Origin: Persicaria tinctoria
Lineage: Eukaryota; Streptophyta; Magnoliopsida; Caryophyllales; Polygonaceae
Assembly (NCBI GenBank): GCA_037127255.1
Contig: JBANSL010000013.1
Coordinates: 62,200,688 to 62,264,687 of the forward strand
Reading direction: 5' to 3'
DNA: 64,000 nt
Shown: piece after piece, positions 35,458-46,254 of the stretch
How positions within the stretch are numbered: the first letter of the stretch is position 1
How the letters are laid out: the number at the start of each line of letters is the position of its first letter
Position numbers and translations under genes: made by a program
Notes under the pieces: generated by a model
Seen by the model: the letters and a program-made list of their open reading frames with translations, nothing else
Databases searched by the model: none
Told to the model about the DNA's origin: nothing

Positions 35458-36202
35458 TCCATTATCTCGGGGTGAGCTGCAATGATGTCCATCAAAGGGT
35501 GATGTATTGTATTTTTATTTTTAAAAATACTAACACTTAACATTATTATTTTTCGAAGCTGGACTAGAATCCTTGTAAACAAGGATTTAGCCCTGGTTTG
35601 GTTAAATCTCAAAATAATTTGTATTCTTGGCTAATTCGCTACTTTTTTTTTGCTAATTTATGTGTTGATTTACATTTCCAAATTGATCTTTAAATTATCA
35701 ACCATCGACAATCAATTGGGATGAAAAAAATTGGTTGACTTAGCTTTATTTTTTTATAAAAAAATATAAGATAAAAATTTGGGTGACGTCAGATCTTGTT
35801 GACCCACCACCAATTGCATTTGTATGAATTGGACCTAGGAATTCCAAATGCGATTTAAGAAGTCCAAGGCCGATCATGGGTCTGAGCTAATATACCTTGT
35901 CTACACTAGTTCACTTCACAGTACACATGATTGCAAGTAACTTCCTTAAAACATTGTCGTAAGTGTTTGGACGTTTGTGATTATTATGTCGATCTATCAA
36001 CGGCAGCACCATGATTGACCATTGGTAACCCAAGTCTCTAGTTTCATTCAATGTAAGTTTCCAAACAATTTTTTTTGGCTTTTGGAAAGCAACTCAGTCA
36101 CCAACTTTTATTAAACTCTTCTCTAAAATTTGAGGATTTGAATTATAAAATCCAATAACTTTTATTAAACTCTTCTCTAAAACATTGTCATAACTTTTCA
36201 TA
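35458..36202. other. Spacer, nothing recognised
   Basis: AT-rich DNA with a direct repeat of CTTTTATTAAACTCTTCTCT at about 36107 and 36161, and AAAACATTGTC at about 35950 and 36180. No gene or element ends identified. Confidence 0.4.
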
Positions 36203-36808
36203 TCGACTGGGTGTTCCGTTGTTCAAGGTGTCTATACCTTGCCCGACTTATTCTCGGGTCTTTGATGGGGATGTGGAGACCATGTTGTGTCCTATGCTGG
36301 TACAGTGGACATTAAACATCGACACAACCTTGTGCGTGACGCCTTATTGGATATCTGTTACAGGGTTGGGATTTCTGCCGGTAAGGAGGTTAATATCGGT
36401 TTGGTGGATGAGCTCGATAGGCCCCTTCGTCTAGCAGATTTGCTTCTTTATTCATGGGACCGAGGGCGTGATGTTTGTGTTGATCTGACAGGATCCTCCC
36501 CCTTGACTCAATCGGGGGTGTCTAACTTTGTTCCTGGTCGTGTTGTTGTTGATACTGCTCAACGTAAGCGTGTCAAGTATCGTGATTTGTGCACGACATC
36601 GGGTTATGGTTTCCAACCCTTCTCTTTCTCTTCGTTGGGGGAGCTAGATACGGATGTTGTTGCCTTGCTTAAGCGGATTCAGAAATTCTCGTTATCACAG
36701 GATGTCGGGGCTCGTGCTGCAGCTTATATATTTACTAGACTTAGTTTCGTTATCGCTAAGGGAGTGGGTGTCCAGATAGTATCTCGGTTACCCACTAATT
36801 TCTTGTAA
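36203..36808 (+). pseudogene. 3' fragment of a non-LTR retrotransposon with restriction-like endonuclease domain
   Basis: It encodes YRLGVPLFKV and CPTYSRVFDGD, then, after a 4-base deletion, KHRHNLVRDALLDICYRVG, RPLRLADLLLYSWDRGRD and VCVDLTGSSPL, ending RLPTNFL and a stop. It aligns along its length with the C-terminus of the element at 41263-45660. The zinc-binding CCHC segment is damaged (CPTY for CPAC, and the frameshift). It is followed by an (AAT)n tail. It is 5' truncated. Confidence 0.75.
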
Positions 36809-36814
36809 AAATGA

Positions 36815-36882
36815 TTTGATAATGATGATGATGATAATGATAATAATAATAATAATAATAATAATAACCTATAATTACAATA

Positions 36883-36975
<93 letters not shown>

Positions 36976-36976
36976 A
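36815..36976. repeat. (AAT)n then (ATT)n microsatellite, 3' tail of the retroelement fragment
   Basis: GATGAT units grade into AAT units, then into ATT units at 36925-36975. The block is a large palindrome able to fold on itself. Its left part is the 3' tail of the retrotransposon fragment. Poly-Ile and poly-Leu frames here are artefacts. The stretch 36977-37430 holds nothing recognised. Confidence 0.9.
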
Positions 36977-37429
36977 ATCCTATACAATGTATCTAGGAAT
37001 TTAGAACATTAAATACAATGTTTAAGTAACTTCAACGTCTTCTTAACTTCTCTTCCTTGACCTAAACTTGCTGCCCATAAACAGTAGGACGGCTAGTTCG
37101 CGAGAACTAGAAAATGATGGCTCGAAAGAAAAGACAACTTCAGACTTTAAACACATTGAAAATTAAACAATATGAATCTAAAACTAAGGAGATTAATTTT
37201 ATAGTATTTTATGTGGACTGACACCGTACAATAACTTATGTGACACAGATAACTTTGAAGGATTGCCAAAACTTTATGTTGAGCAATACTTTTGGGATGA
37301 CCAATATCTATTTAAGAAGGGAGTGATGGTATGTTTAGAAGATTTATTTCTCGAGGAGGAAGTACTGATCAGTGTATGTTATTCACCATTTTCATTCCCT
37401 CCTAGTTGATGGTCATGCCCATGCCCATA

Positions 37430-38110
37430 AATAAGACTAGTGCCAAGATCTTATAGTGTGGATTTTGGTGGCCGGCTCACCTTGTTCAAGAATGTACATC
37501 AGTTTGTTATATCTTGCAATATGTACATCCTAGTAGTTGTAGACTATGTTTTGAATTGGGTTGAAGCAATTGCAACACCACCAATGATTCGTAGTTAGTA
37601 CCAAATTTCATCAATTAACAATTTTCTTCAATTTGGTGCTCCTTGTGTGCTAATTAGTGAAAGAGGCTCTCACTTCGTTGAAAGAAGCTTTGCGAGTCTT
37701 TTGAAGAAGTATGGTGTTACCCTCCGAGTAGCTACACCCTGTTATGGTCAAACAAGTGACCAATTAAGTATAAATTTCTAACTCCCAGGTCAAGGCTATC
37801 CTTGAAAGGATGGTGTCTAAATCTAGGAAATATTGGGCACTACGTCTTGACTATGCTCTCTAAGCCTATATAACTGTTTTCAAAACTCCCCTTAGCACAT
37901 ACTACACCATATCGGGTATTTTATGGCAAGGCATGCAATTTGTCTATTGAGTTAGAACACAAAGCCTACTCAACAATCAAGAGTTGAATTTTGATTTCTC
38001 ACTAGCTCGTCAGAATCGTACGCTCCAGATTCAAGAGTTGCACACAAATGCGTATGAGAACTTAAAAAAATACACAAGAAGCTTATAGAGAGATGACATG
38101 ATAAGAAGAT
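37430..38110 (+). pseudogene. Ty3/Gypsy integrase fragment, heavily degenerate
   Basis: Across several frames the + strand gives ILVVVDYVLNWVEAIATPP, QFGAPCVLISERGSHF, LLKKYGVTLRVATPCYGQT, VKAILERMVSKSRKYWALR and VELEHKAYSTI. This is the order of the Gypsy (Athila/Tat-like) integrase catalytic core: D, then D in ISERG (usually ISDRG), then NGQAE (lost). Many stops are present. The sequence after about 38110 (TGATAATGCGTAGG...) could be the adjacent LTR but was not proven. Confidence 0.75.
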
Positions 38111-38552
38111 TGAGTATGAAGTATTTTGATAATGCGTAGGTTTGCGCTATTTTAGGTCCTAGTTTTATTTAGTTTTAGTTAGGTTTTGAGTCATTTATGA
38201 GCTAGTTTAGTGTTAAAATGTGCTGATTATCATGTTTGCCAAGATCAATGTCTTCACTTTGTTTTTATGTAATTTCAGGCTAAAAAGAGTCAAAGATGTG
38301 AATAAGATGAAGGAAACAAGATAAAAGTTTCATGAGAAGACAAAGATGATTAAAGTCGGGACCTTATCTAAGCATTGAAGACAAAGAAGAACACTAATCA
38401 CATGTCCAAGGGATGTGCCAGGTACAGACATTCTGAGGTGAGTACATAGATGGTCGGACAAGTAAGTACCCACTAGAGCGAGTAGAGAGCCTCTATATCG
38501 AGAACAAGCATGAACTGAAGAGGAATGAAGGTGTAAAGTCATGTAGAGCTAG

Positions 38553-39370
38553 CAAAATCTGACTCGACCCGAAAATCCGACCCAACTCACCCGAACTCGA
38601 TCGAAATCCAAAAATCTGGATTCATCTGTAACCCGAACCCGAGTCTGAACCCAACCCAACTCGAAATAGACCCGAACACAGATAAACCCAACCCGGCCCA
38701 AACCCGACCTGACTCTAAACCCGGCCAGACTTTGAACCCGACCCGACTCTCAACCCGACCCGACTTGAAATGGTTATTTAACATCAATATTTTAATGCTT
38801 GAATGTTAAATGTTTTTTTTTATATTTTAACACAAGTTTATGATGATACTTTTAACATATAAAACACCAAGTAAAATCTATAGATAAGCGGATAAGTCAA
38901 TGAGTCAAGTAAGTCAATCGATGAGTTAATGACAATGAGTGTATTCAACCGAGTCAAAATTACATATTCAAGTATTCAATCGAATCAAAATCATTTATTT
39001 TAAGTAAATTACATATTTAAGTATTCAACCGAGTCAAAATCAACATAATCATCCAAACGGGTCGAATATGATTCGACCGAAAACTCAAACAAACTATACC
39101 CACTTTGAATCGAAAATCAAATGGACCGACCCGCCTCTTGACCCAAAACCCGAACGAGCCCAACCCGCTTTGACCCAAACCCAAATTGAATTGGCATGAC
39201 CCGATTTAATCCGAAACTCGACTAATCTAAAATTCATTATGATCGAACCCGACCTATATGAACCCGACCCGATTAGTGACCCGACTAGAGCAAGCCTGAG
39301 CCGAACGGACCTGACCAGAGCAAGCCTGATCCGAACTCGACCCGAACGGCCGAATTGCCAGCGAGTCAGC
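38553..39370. repeat. Region of degenerate ACCCGAACCCGAC repeats, probable nonautonomous hAT
   Basis: Irregular CCCGACCCGACTC-type units fill 38570-38765 and 39060-39355 around an AT-rich centre. The layout is the same as in the hAT MITE 35028-35449. The left end TAGAGCTAGCAAAATC resembles the inverse of GCCGAATTGCCAGC at the right, but no exact 8-base duplication was found. Boundaries are approximate. Confidence 0.5.
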
Positions 39371-39751
39371 GTGTACTCATGTGAGTTGACCTGTGCTCGG
39401 ACGAGTATTGGGCATCGGACGAGTATTGAGCATTTTAGGTGAGTAATGAGTACAAAAATCGACACCTGATAACAATGGTCATAGCTACTTTTGTAGTTCT
39501 TTGGAAGGGCTATAATGCTATTGTTTATATGAAGAACAAATTCGACAAATGAAATGATGCATTCGGAAGAAACAGAACAACGTCAAGGTAATTGGACCAT
39601 CAACCACAAAGAAGTGAAATAACCCAAATAGAAAGCTCAACCCATTTAGTAGGACCATAATTGCAGACTCACGACAAGCGCTTCTTTAAACGAGAGCTGA
39701 TGGGTTTTCATGCACGTGGTGGATACATTTGTGAGATTAACGAAGTCTCTC

Positions 39752-39794
39752 TGCCCCCCCCCCCCCCCCCCCCCACCCCCACCCCCCCACCCCA
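39752..39794. repeat. Poly(C) tract
   Basis: About 22 C in a row and then C-runs broken by single A. It is a strong candidate for length error in the assembly. Flanking 39371-39750 is probably old Gypsy LTR or spacer without a gene. Confidence 0.9.
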
Positions 39795-39799
39795 AATCC

Positions 39800-41202
39800 T
39801 GAAAAAGGGTATACGTATATGAATACATTGTAATCAATATACATATGTTATAATTGGTTTTTCTAACTTGTGATCTTGTGACATATTTTTTTTTAAAAAA
39901 TTGAATTCAGAAAAATATTATATGAGATTAAATAATTCGGTGATTTGCTAAACTAACACACTTTGCCCAAAAAGCTTGCACTGACAACCTAATCCACTTT
40001 TTTATATATAAATTTTAAATTCGGAACCTCCCACGTTATAAGAAAAAGAGTTAAAGCTTCACATATACCCCCTTCATTTTTTTAGTGTGATTCACCAAAT
40101 CTGGATGGTGTCACAATAAAAAAAAGATTCGTAATTGGAAAAAATTCGAGAGAAAACAATAACATGCATTAAAGAACCAAGATTAAACCTGTAAAATAAT
40201 TTTTAAAAAATATGGAAGAAAAAAGAGTTGAAAAGCGAGAAATTAATAACTTAAAGTTACAAAGGATATTCAAGAAGGACAGTTAAAGATCCACCTATAT
40301 TGCTATACATGATTCATTTTAATATTTGATTTATTTAGTGTATATTAAATTTTTGTTAAAGATACAAATGTAAAATCTCCTTCCTTTTTTTTTAATATCG
40401 GACCCTTTATTATATTTGAAGATTCAACAAAATATATTTGCTAATAAAAGTATATTTTATATGCAATTTACTAATAAATATCTTGATATATATTCAAAAT
40501 ATGTTTATATTCAAATGATATTTTAGCAACATAAAAAATAATTAAGGCATCAATATTAGTCTTATAAGTAAGTGATATCAATCACGTAACTTCAAATTTT
40601 TTTTTTGTCAAATACACTCACAAAAAAAAATCATTTGATAAAAAAAAAGTAAGAATACCTATTTGGATGAAAAGCTTCTTAGGGAAGATTGGCCAAATTT
40701 AACAAATACTCCGTATTAGAATGAAAAGAAATTTTTTAATTTTTTAATATTTAATTAATATCGATAATAGATTATTTTAAATGAACACATAAATAACTTT
40801 CAACCAATAAGAATATTTAACAATTAGGGAGAAGAAATAATTAACTTATCAATTAATGAAAAGTGGGGCATGATTTAAAAAAAAAACAAATGAAATGAGA
40901 AAGCATGATTTAAAATGAGCGAGCATGATTGTAATTGGTTTAGATCCAACCCTTGAATCAAAATCCCGCTGAGCAAGTCCGATTTATTTATTTTTTTATA
41001 ATAAAAGTAGGTTAAACAAATTAAAAAAAAATGTCTACTTGAAATAAGATCTTTTTGGTGAGTAATTAAATAAGTTAATTAGTAAAAGTCAATTAAATAG
41101 GAACGTGGGCCCATAATTGATGGAAATCTTCCACATAAGCCTAATTTTAAGAATTGTGCGACATGTAGCATCCTCCAACATGTGTTTTAGTATTATATTA
41201 GA
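39800..41202 (-). other. AT-rich stretch ending in a Helitron-like 5' terminus
   Basis: No gene is seen. At the right, the minus strand reads A then TCTAATATAATACTAAAACA at 41202, the form of a Helitron 5' end like those at 32-35 kb. A matching 3' end (CTAG plus hairpin) was not found to the left, so the element may be truncated. Confidence 0.35.
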
Positions 41203-41229
41203 TATAACCGAAGTAGAAGAAAATTACAA

Positions 41230-41259
41230 AGATAACTTGGCTTAATGGTAAAGACGCTG

Positions 41260-41262
<3 letters not shown>
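41230..41262 (+). other. tRNA-like half next to the retrotransposon tail
   Basis: TTGGCTTAATGGTAAAGACG resembles a tRNA D-arm with box A. It is followed directly by the (TTA)n tail of the minus-strand retrotransposon. No anticodon or T-arm follows. It could be a SINE head, a broken tRNA gene or chance. Confidence 0.3.
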
Positions 41263-41313
<51 letters not shown>

Positions 41314-41352
41314 TTTTTTATCATTAACTTGCTTATATTAACCAATTACTAT

Positions 41353-42699
41353 TTACAAGAAATTAGTGGGTAGCCGAAATACTATCTGGGCACCCACTCC
41401 CTTAGCGATAATAAAACCGAGTCTAGTAAAAATATAAGCTGCAGCACGAGCCCCCGCATCCTGAGATACGAAGAATTTCTGAATCCGCTTCATCAAGGCA
41501 ACCGCATCTGTATCTAACTCCCCCAACGAAGAGAAGGAGAAGGGTAAGAAACCATAACCAGCCGCCATGCACAAATCCCAATACTTGACACACTTGCACT
41601 GAGCAGCATCAACAACAGCACGACCAGGCACAAAGCCAGACATCCCTGACTTAGTCAAGGGGGAGGATCCTGTCAAATCAACACACACATCCCGCCCCCT
41701 ATCCCAGGAATAAAGGAGCAAATCCGCCGGACGAAGGGGCTTATCATGCCAATCAACCAAACTGATATCAACCTCCTTACCGGCAGAAATCCCGGACCTA
41801 TAGCAGATATCCAATAAAATGTCGCGAACGAGGTTATGTCGATGTTTAGTTCCCACAGTGCCAGCACAGGACACAACATGGTCACCGTAGACATCGCCAT
41901 CAAAGACCCGAGAACAAGCGGGACAGGGTCTGGACCCCGTGAACAACAGAACTCCCAATCGATAGCTAAGCACACTACGATAGGTTCTTCCAATCATAGT
42001 CTGCCCCAACCCAGAAATAGGAACTGCACGCAACCAATCAGATGAGTGAGTATCCTGCTGAGACTTCCATAATGCCACCTGCCGCGGAGTAAATGAGAAA
42101 ACAGAGTCTGATGTAGCAGCAACCTTCGCGAAATATATATTTGCCAGTTTCTTCATAAGTTTAGGGGCAGCGATTTCACTAGGATCGCGTAGAAGATCAG
42201 AACCCGTGACCTCATTAAAAGAACGACGAGCATCATCAAAAGTAGGCCCATCAGCAGCAATGATACCAGAAGGACGTAAGAGCTTAGCCTTCAACTCAGC
42301 AGACTGCAAACGGGATGCCAAAAAAGCATAATGTAGGACATCCCCAACAGCATACACTCCGAGCCCGTCGAAATGAAAAGGGAAAGTGGCGAACCACCAC
42401 TGCCAATCTTCAAACCCAGGCCCAGACGCAGTGACAATACGTTCCAAGCTAGAACGGAGGGCCTCGTCAAAGGAAAGCTGGGTTGACCCAAAGACACGTG
42501 GGGAACAAGTACGCAATGCAAAGTAAAGTTTAGAAATACTCGTACATGCCCGAAGCAGAAGCAACTCACACTGTAGGTCGTCAATCCTCGCAACAGAATC
42601 CATAAGCTCTATGGTCTTATTCACTCTCTTTGCCACAAGTTCACTGCCGAAAACAGGATAGGCATTGACAGGCCCGCCCAAAACTTTGACACCACCCAA
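41353..42699 (-). pseudogene. Retrotransposon C-terminal ORF: thumb/linker, CCHC finger, restriction-like endonuclease
   Basis: About 448 codons are open, ending RLPTNFL and TAA. The first 250 residues (FHFDGLGVYAVGDVLHYAFL, PKLMKKLANIYFAKV, SDWLRAVPISGLGQTMIG) form the post-RT linker. Then come the CCHC motif and the endonuclease core with His-Asn, PAD and VDL residues. All core residues look intact in this copy, unlike the fragment at 36203. An upstream duplicate of the linker lies at 42641-43729. Confidence 0.8.
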
Positions 42700-44008
42700 A
42701 GGTCGAGCAATAGAGGGGGGGAAACACTAGGTAGCCGACTCCTGGGGTCTTCTGTAGGCCAAAAACCTCGGTCTTGCCAACATTAAGATGAAGGCCAAAC
42801 CGAGGACCATCCTCTATAATCAGCTCCAAGACCTTCCCCACAACCAAACTGTCCCCAACAAAAGTGCCATCATCTAAGTACCATGCCTGCAAACTCAGGG
42901 CAAAAGAGTCTCTAATCTTACACACCAAAGGATGCAACACCAAAGCAAAAAACAGAGGGCCCAAAGGATCACCTTGCTGAACTCCCAATCGATAGCTAAG
43001 CACACTACGATAGGTTCTTCCAATCATAGTCTGCCCCAACCCAGAAATAGGAACTGCACGCAACCAATCAGATGAGTGAGTATCCTGCTGAGACTTCCAT
43101 AATGCCACCTGCCGCGGAGTAAATGAGAAAACAGAGTCTGATGTAGCAGCAACCTTCGCGAAATATATATTTGCCAGTTTCTTCATAAGTTTGGGGGCAG
43201 CGATTTCACTAGGATCGCGTAGAAGATCAGAACCCGTGACCTCATTAAAAGAACGACGAGCATCATCAAAAGTAGGCCCATCAGCAGCAATGATACCAGA
43301 AGGACGTAAGAGCTTAGCCTTCAACTCAGCAGACTGCAAACGGGATGCCAAAAAAGCATAATGTAGGACATCCCCAACAGCATACACTCCGAGCCCGCCG
43401 AAATGAAAAGGGAAAGTGGCGAGCCACCACTGCCAATCTTCAAACCCAGGCCCAGACGCAGTGACAATACGTTCCAAGCTAGAACGGAGGGCCTCGTCAA
43501 AGGAAAGCTGGGTTGACCCAAAGACACGTGGGGAACAAGTACGCAATGCAAAGTAAAGTTTAGAAATACTCGTACATGCCCGAAGCAGAAGCAACTCACA
43601 CTGTAGGTCGTCAATCCTCGCAACAGAATCCATAAGCTCTATGGTCTTATTCACTCTCTTTGCCACAAGTTCACTGCCGAAAACAGGATAGGCACTGACA
43701 GGCCCGCCCAAAACTTTGACACCACCCAAAGGTCGAGCAATAGAGGGGGGGAAACACTAGGTAGCCGACTCCTGGGGTCTTCTGTAGGCCAAAAACCTCG
43801 GTCTTGCCAACATTAAGATGAAGGCCAAACCGAGGACCATCCTCTATAATCAGCTCCAAGACCTTCCCCACAACCAAACTGTCCCCAACAAAAGTGCCAT
43901 CATCTAAGTACCATGCCTGCAAACTCAGGGCAAAAGAGTCTCTAATCTTACACACCAAAGGATGCAGCACCAAAGCAAAAAACAGAGGGCCCAAAGGATC
44001 ACCTTGCT
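41949..44008. repeat. 1030-base tandem duplication inside the retrotransposon
   Basis: Bases 41949-42978 are repeated at 42979-44008 with only a handful of differences. The unit spans from inside the RT domain (GVQQGD) to just before the CCHC motif (SYRLGV). The junction joins SYRLGV to QQGDPLGPLFF, so the polypeptide re-enters the RT motif. It was likely made by unequal exchange or template switching at the shared GGTGTTC-like sequence. Confidence 0.9.
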
Positions 44009-45191
44009 GAACCCCCCCCCCCTGACAAGACCATAAGCTATGCTCCCCATAATACAGTCGTGCAAGACTAGAATAACAAAACTCCACCCATCGGGATAGA
44101 ACAGGACAGTGATGTTGAACTTCCTGTAACATGGTCACACGATCAACTAAGTTGAAAGCATTTTGAAAATCGACCAATAACATAGAAAGACCCTCCTCAC
44201 TACCACAGTCCTCAACGAATCGATTCAAGGCATGCAGAATAGCCTCTTCCCCACCGGACACCCCAACCCCAAACTGAAGACCGGCAAAATACCCCGACAA
44301 AGAGGGACCGACCAAACAAGCCCCAACCTTAGAGACAAGACGTCTCCAAATGGTGCCAACGACAATAGGACGTATACCTCCACCTGCTTTAACAAGCGGT
44401 GTGAGCGGAGCACTAGCAATGTATTCACCCAGTGCTTGTAAACAACGACCCTCAAGGAACAGATTAACCACCCGAGTAATAGAGGCAATCAAATCATCTG
44501 AAAGAGCAACAGGCGCTCCGCCCAAACAGTCCAACAGATGCTGAGCACGGAACCCATCCCTCCCACAGGACGTGCCACATGGAAAACTCCGAATCATATC
44601 CAAAACAACGGTTGAAGAAGCAAGAAGAGGATGATGATCAACAGGCAAAGATGGCAAGTTAGGAGACGGGGCAGTGGGGTGCTTATCCTGCAAAGCCGCT
44701 AGAGTGGCATCAGAATAAGGAGCAATACCTGAGGAAGAAAGCACCCGAACAACGGCAGTGTAATGACCATCCCAAATCTTCCTCTGACATTGTCGGAGGT
44801 TAAGCTCGCTCAAATCAAGCTCCTCCTGGACATCAAAAGAGGGGGGAGCTTCAGCTAAGGTCTCCTGTATAAGCTGTAAGCTGCCACCAGGCACACCCCA
44901 AACACGAATAGCACTAGAAATACTCTCCTCCTGACGCTGACGCTTGATAGCAGTCCTACACTCAAGATTACTCCGCGGGGAAAAGGCCTTAAGTATACAA
45001 AGAGGCATCACAAGCAAACGAATCCAGCATGAGAGGTCTCCAGGAGAGTCAGACACACCATCTAATGCCCCTTTTAAAACCCGAGAAAAACCTAGGAGAC
45101 ATAGGAGGGATGGATCGCACGGTGCGTAACCCCATAGAGAACAAACGGTCAAGCGAAGATATAGACAAACCAACAGGCTCAACCCCAACAT
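43671..45191 (-). pseudogene. Retrotransposon ORF, linker and reverse transcriptase core
   Basis: This is the longest open frame of the window on this strand, about 500 codons. It reads a linker (EELDLSELNLRQCQRKIWDG), the fingers and palm of an RT (RPIVVGTIWRRLVSK, LVDFQNAFNLVDR, QQGDPLGPLFF, YLDDGTFVGD, GLHLNVGKTEVFG), then leaves frame after GVGYLVFPP. The true continuation (MGGVKVLGGPV...) is in another frame at about 43729. YxDD has Leu at the second position rather than the Ala usual in LINEs. RT-dependent mobility from this copy is unlikely because of the frame breaks. Confidence 0.8.
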
Positions 45192-45660
45192 CAGACAAAG
45201 GAGCCGACGGAGACGGAGCTGGAGGTCTAGGAATATCGTAAATTATAAAACGAACAAGCCCATCGCCGCAATCCGGAGGTGCCACAGAATCATCCTGACT
45301 ATGTTAACACCGAGCACGAAAGGTATGAGTTTTAAGGCATACCCCACATAACCAAACTCCCATACGCTTTAAAGTCATCTCAGCTTCTGAATAAATAGCC
45401 AAATTATTAGAAACTGTTTGACGAGTAAGGACTTGAGCATCACCACTACAATGCCGATCATGAAGGTGCTTGAGTATGGAGGTTTTAACAAGGCCTCTAC
45501 CGCCACCATCAAGGCACCCACATAGACCCACAAAAGGGCAATGATACCAAACAAGGTCGGGCATCCCACAAATGATCAAAGCCTTCAACAAAGCACTCAA
45601 ATCTGAATTTTTTTTTGTTTTAATAAAAACAAACAAATTGAAGACAACCGCCACTACAAG

Positions 45661-46254
45661 CCGGGATGAACAGGAGTTGATCCCCCCCGCCGATGAGCAA
45701 ACTTACCGTAACAACACAAATGGAAGCAGTGCAATATCAAAACTAAGATGTTCCAATCAGAACACAACAAGCATTACAACCGGAATTAATTAATTAGGAG
45801 CAGACCCTCAACTGATCACCACACCCTCGACTGATCAACACACAACAACAACCAACGACTGAACATCACACAACAGGAAGGGTCGAAACGACTGAACAAC
45901 AGGTCGATCAATCGACAATCAAAGACTGATCAAACAGCAACCGCAATCAACAACACACACCGCAGAAAAGATGAAGAGAAGCACAACCAATCGATACCCA
46001 CACAAAACAGGCTGACCAACCTAACTCGCACACACAGATGACGATCGAAAAAAAAACCATACGGAATAGAAGAAGGAGGAAGACACTGAACCTGCCGAGA
46101 CGCGGCCCCGGAAGGAATAGACCCAGGCGGCAAGAGGAAGGACACCGACTAAAAGAAGGAGGCCCAAAAGCGTCGACTCCAAGCGCCGTGAAGAGCCGGA
46201 GAAGCCATTGATGAACGCCTCGAACGGAAATCGCCGATCGCCTGCCCTAGCAGA
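45661..46254. other. Probable 5' UTR of the retrotransposon and junction to the L1 LINE
   Basis: Noncoding. It contains a T9 tract at 45609-45617 nearby, many CAACAAC and GACTGATCAAC words (45790-45960) and a GC-rich block at 46090-46240. The element's exact 5' end could not be placed. Confidence 0.4.

Larger units (their letters stand above)
41263..45660 (-). mobile_element. Non-LTR retrotransposon with reverse transcriptase and restriction-like endonuclease
   Basis: The minus strand, 5' to 3', encodes an N-terminal C2H2/CCHH-like finger (CPFVGLCGCL...LKHLHDRHC) and then a reverse transcriptase with GGIRPIVVGT, LLVDFQNAFNLVDR, GVQQGDPLGPLFFALVLHP and the catalytic WYLDDGTFVGD. The C-terminus has a CCHC motif (CPACSRVFDGDVYGDHVVSC). 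It then has a PD-(D/E)XK-like restriction endonuclease with HRHNLVRD, RPADLLLYSWDRGRDVCVDL and a conserved KY. This architecture (N-terminal finger, RT, CCHC, RLE) is that of R2/CRE-type LINEs and lacks an APE domain. The 3' end is a short UTR plus an (AAT)n tail (41263-41310). Defects: a TAA at about 45304, a frameshift near 45080 and an internal tandem duplication. Confidence 0.75.

Noticed and set aside
36724..37004. Poly-Ile/Met/Leu open frames on both strands
   Set aside because: They are translations of the AAT/ATT microsatellite, not genes.
39646..39837. Poly-Gly frame
   Set aside because: Caused by the poly(C) tract.
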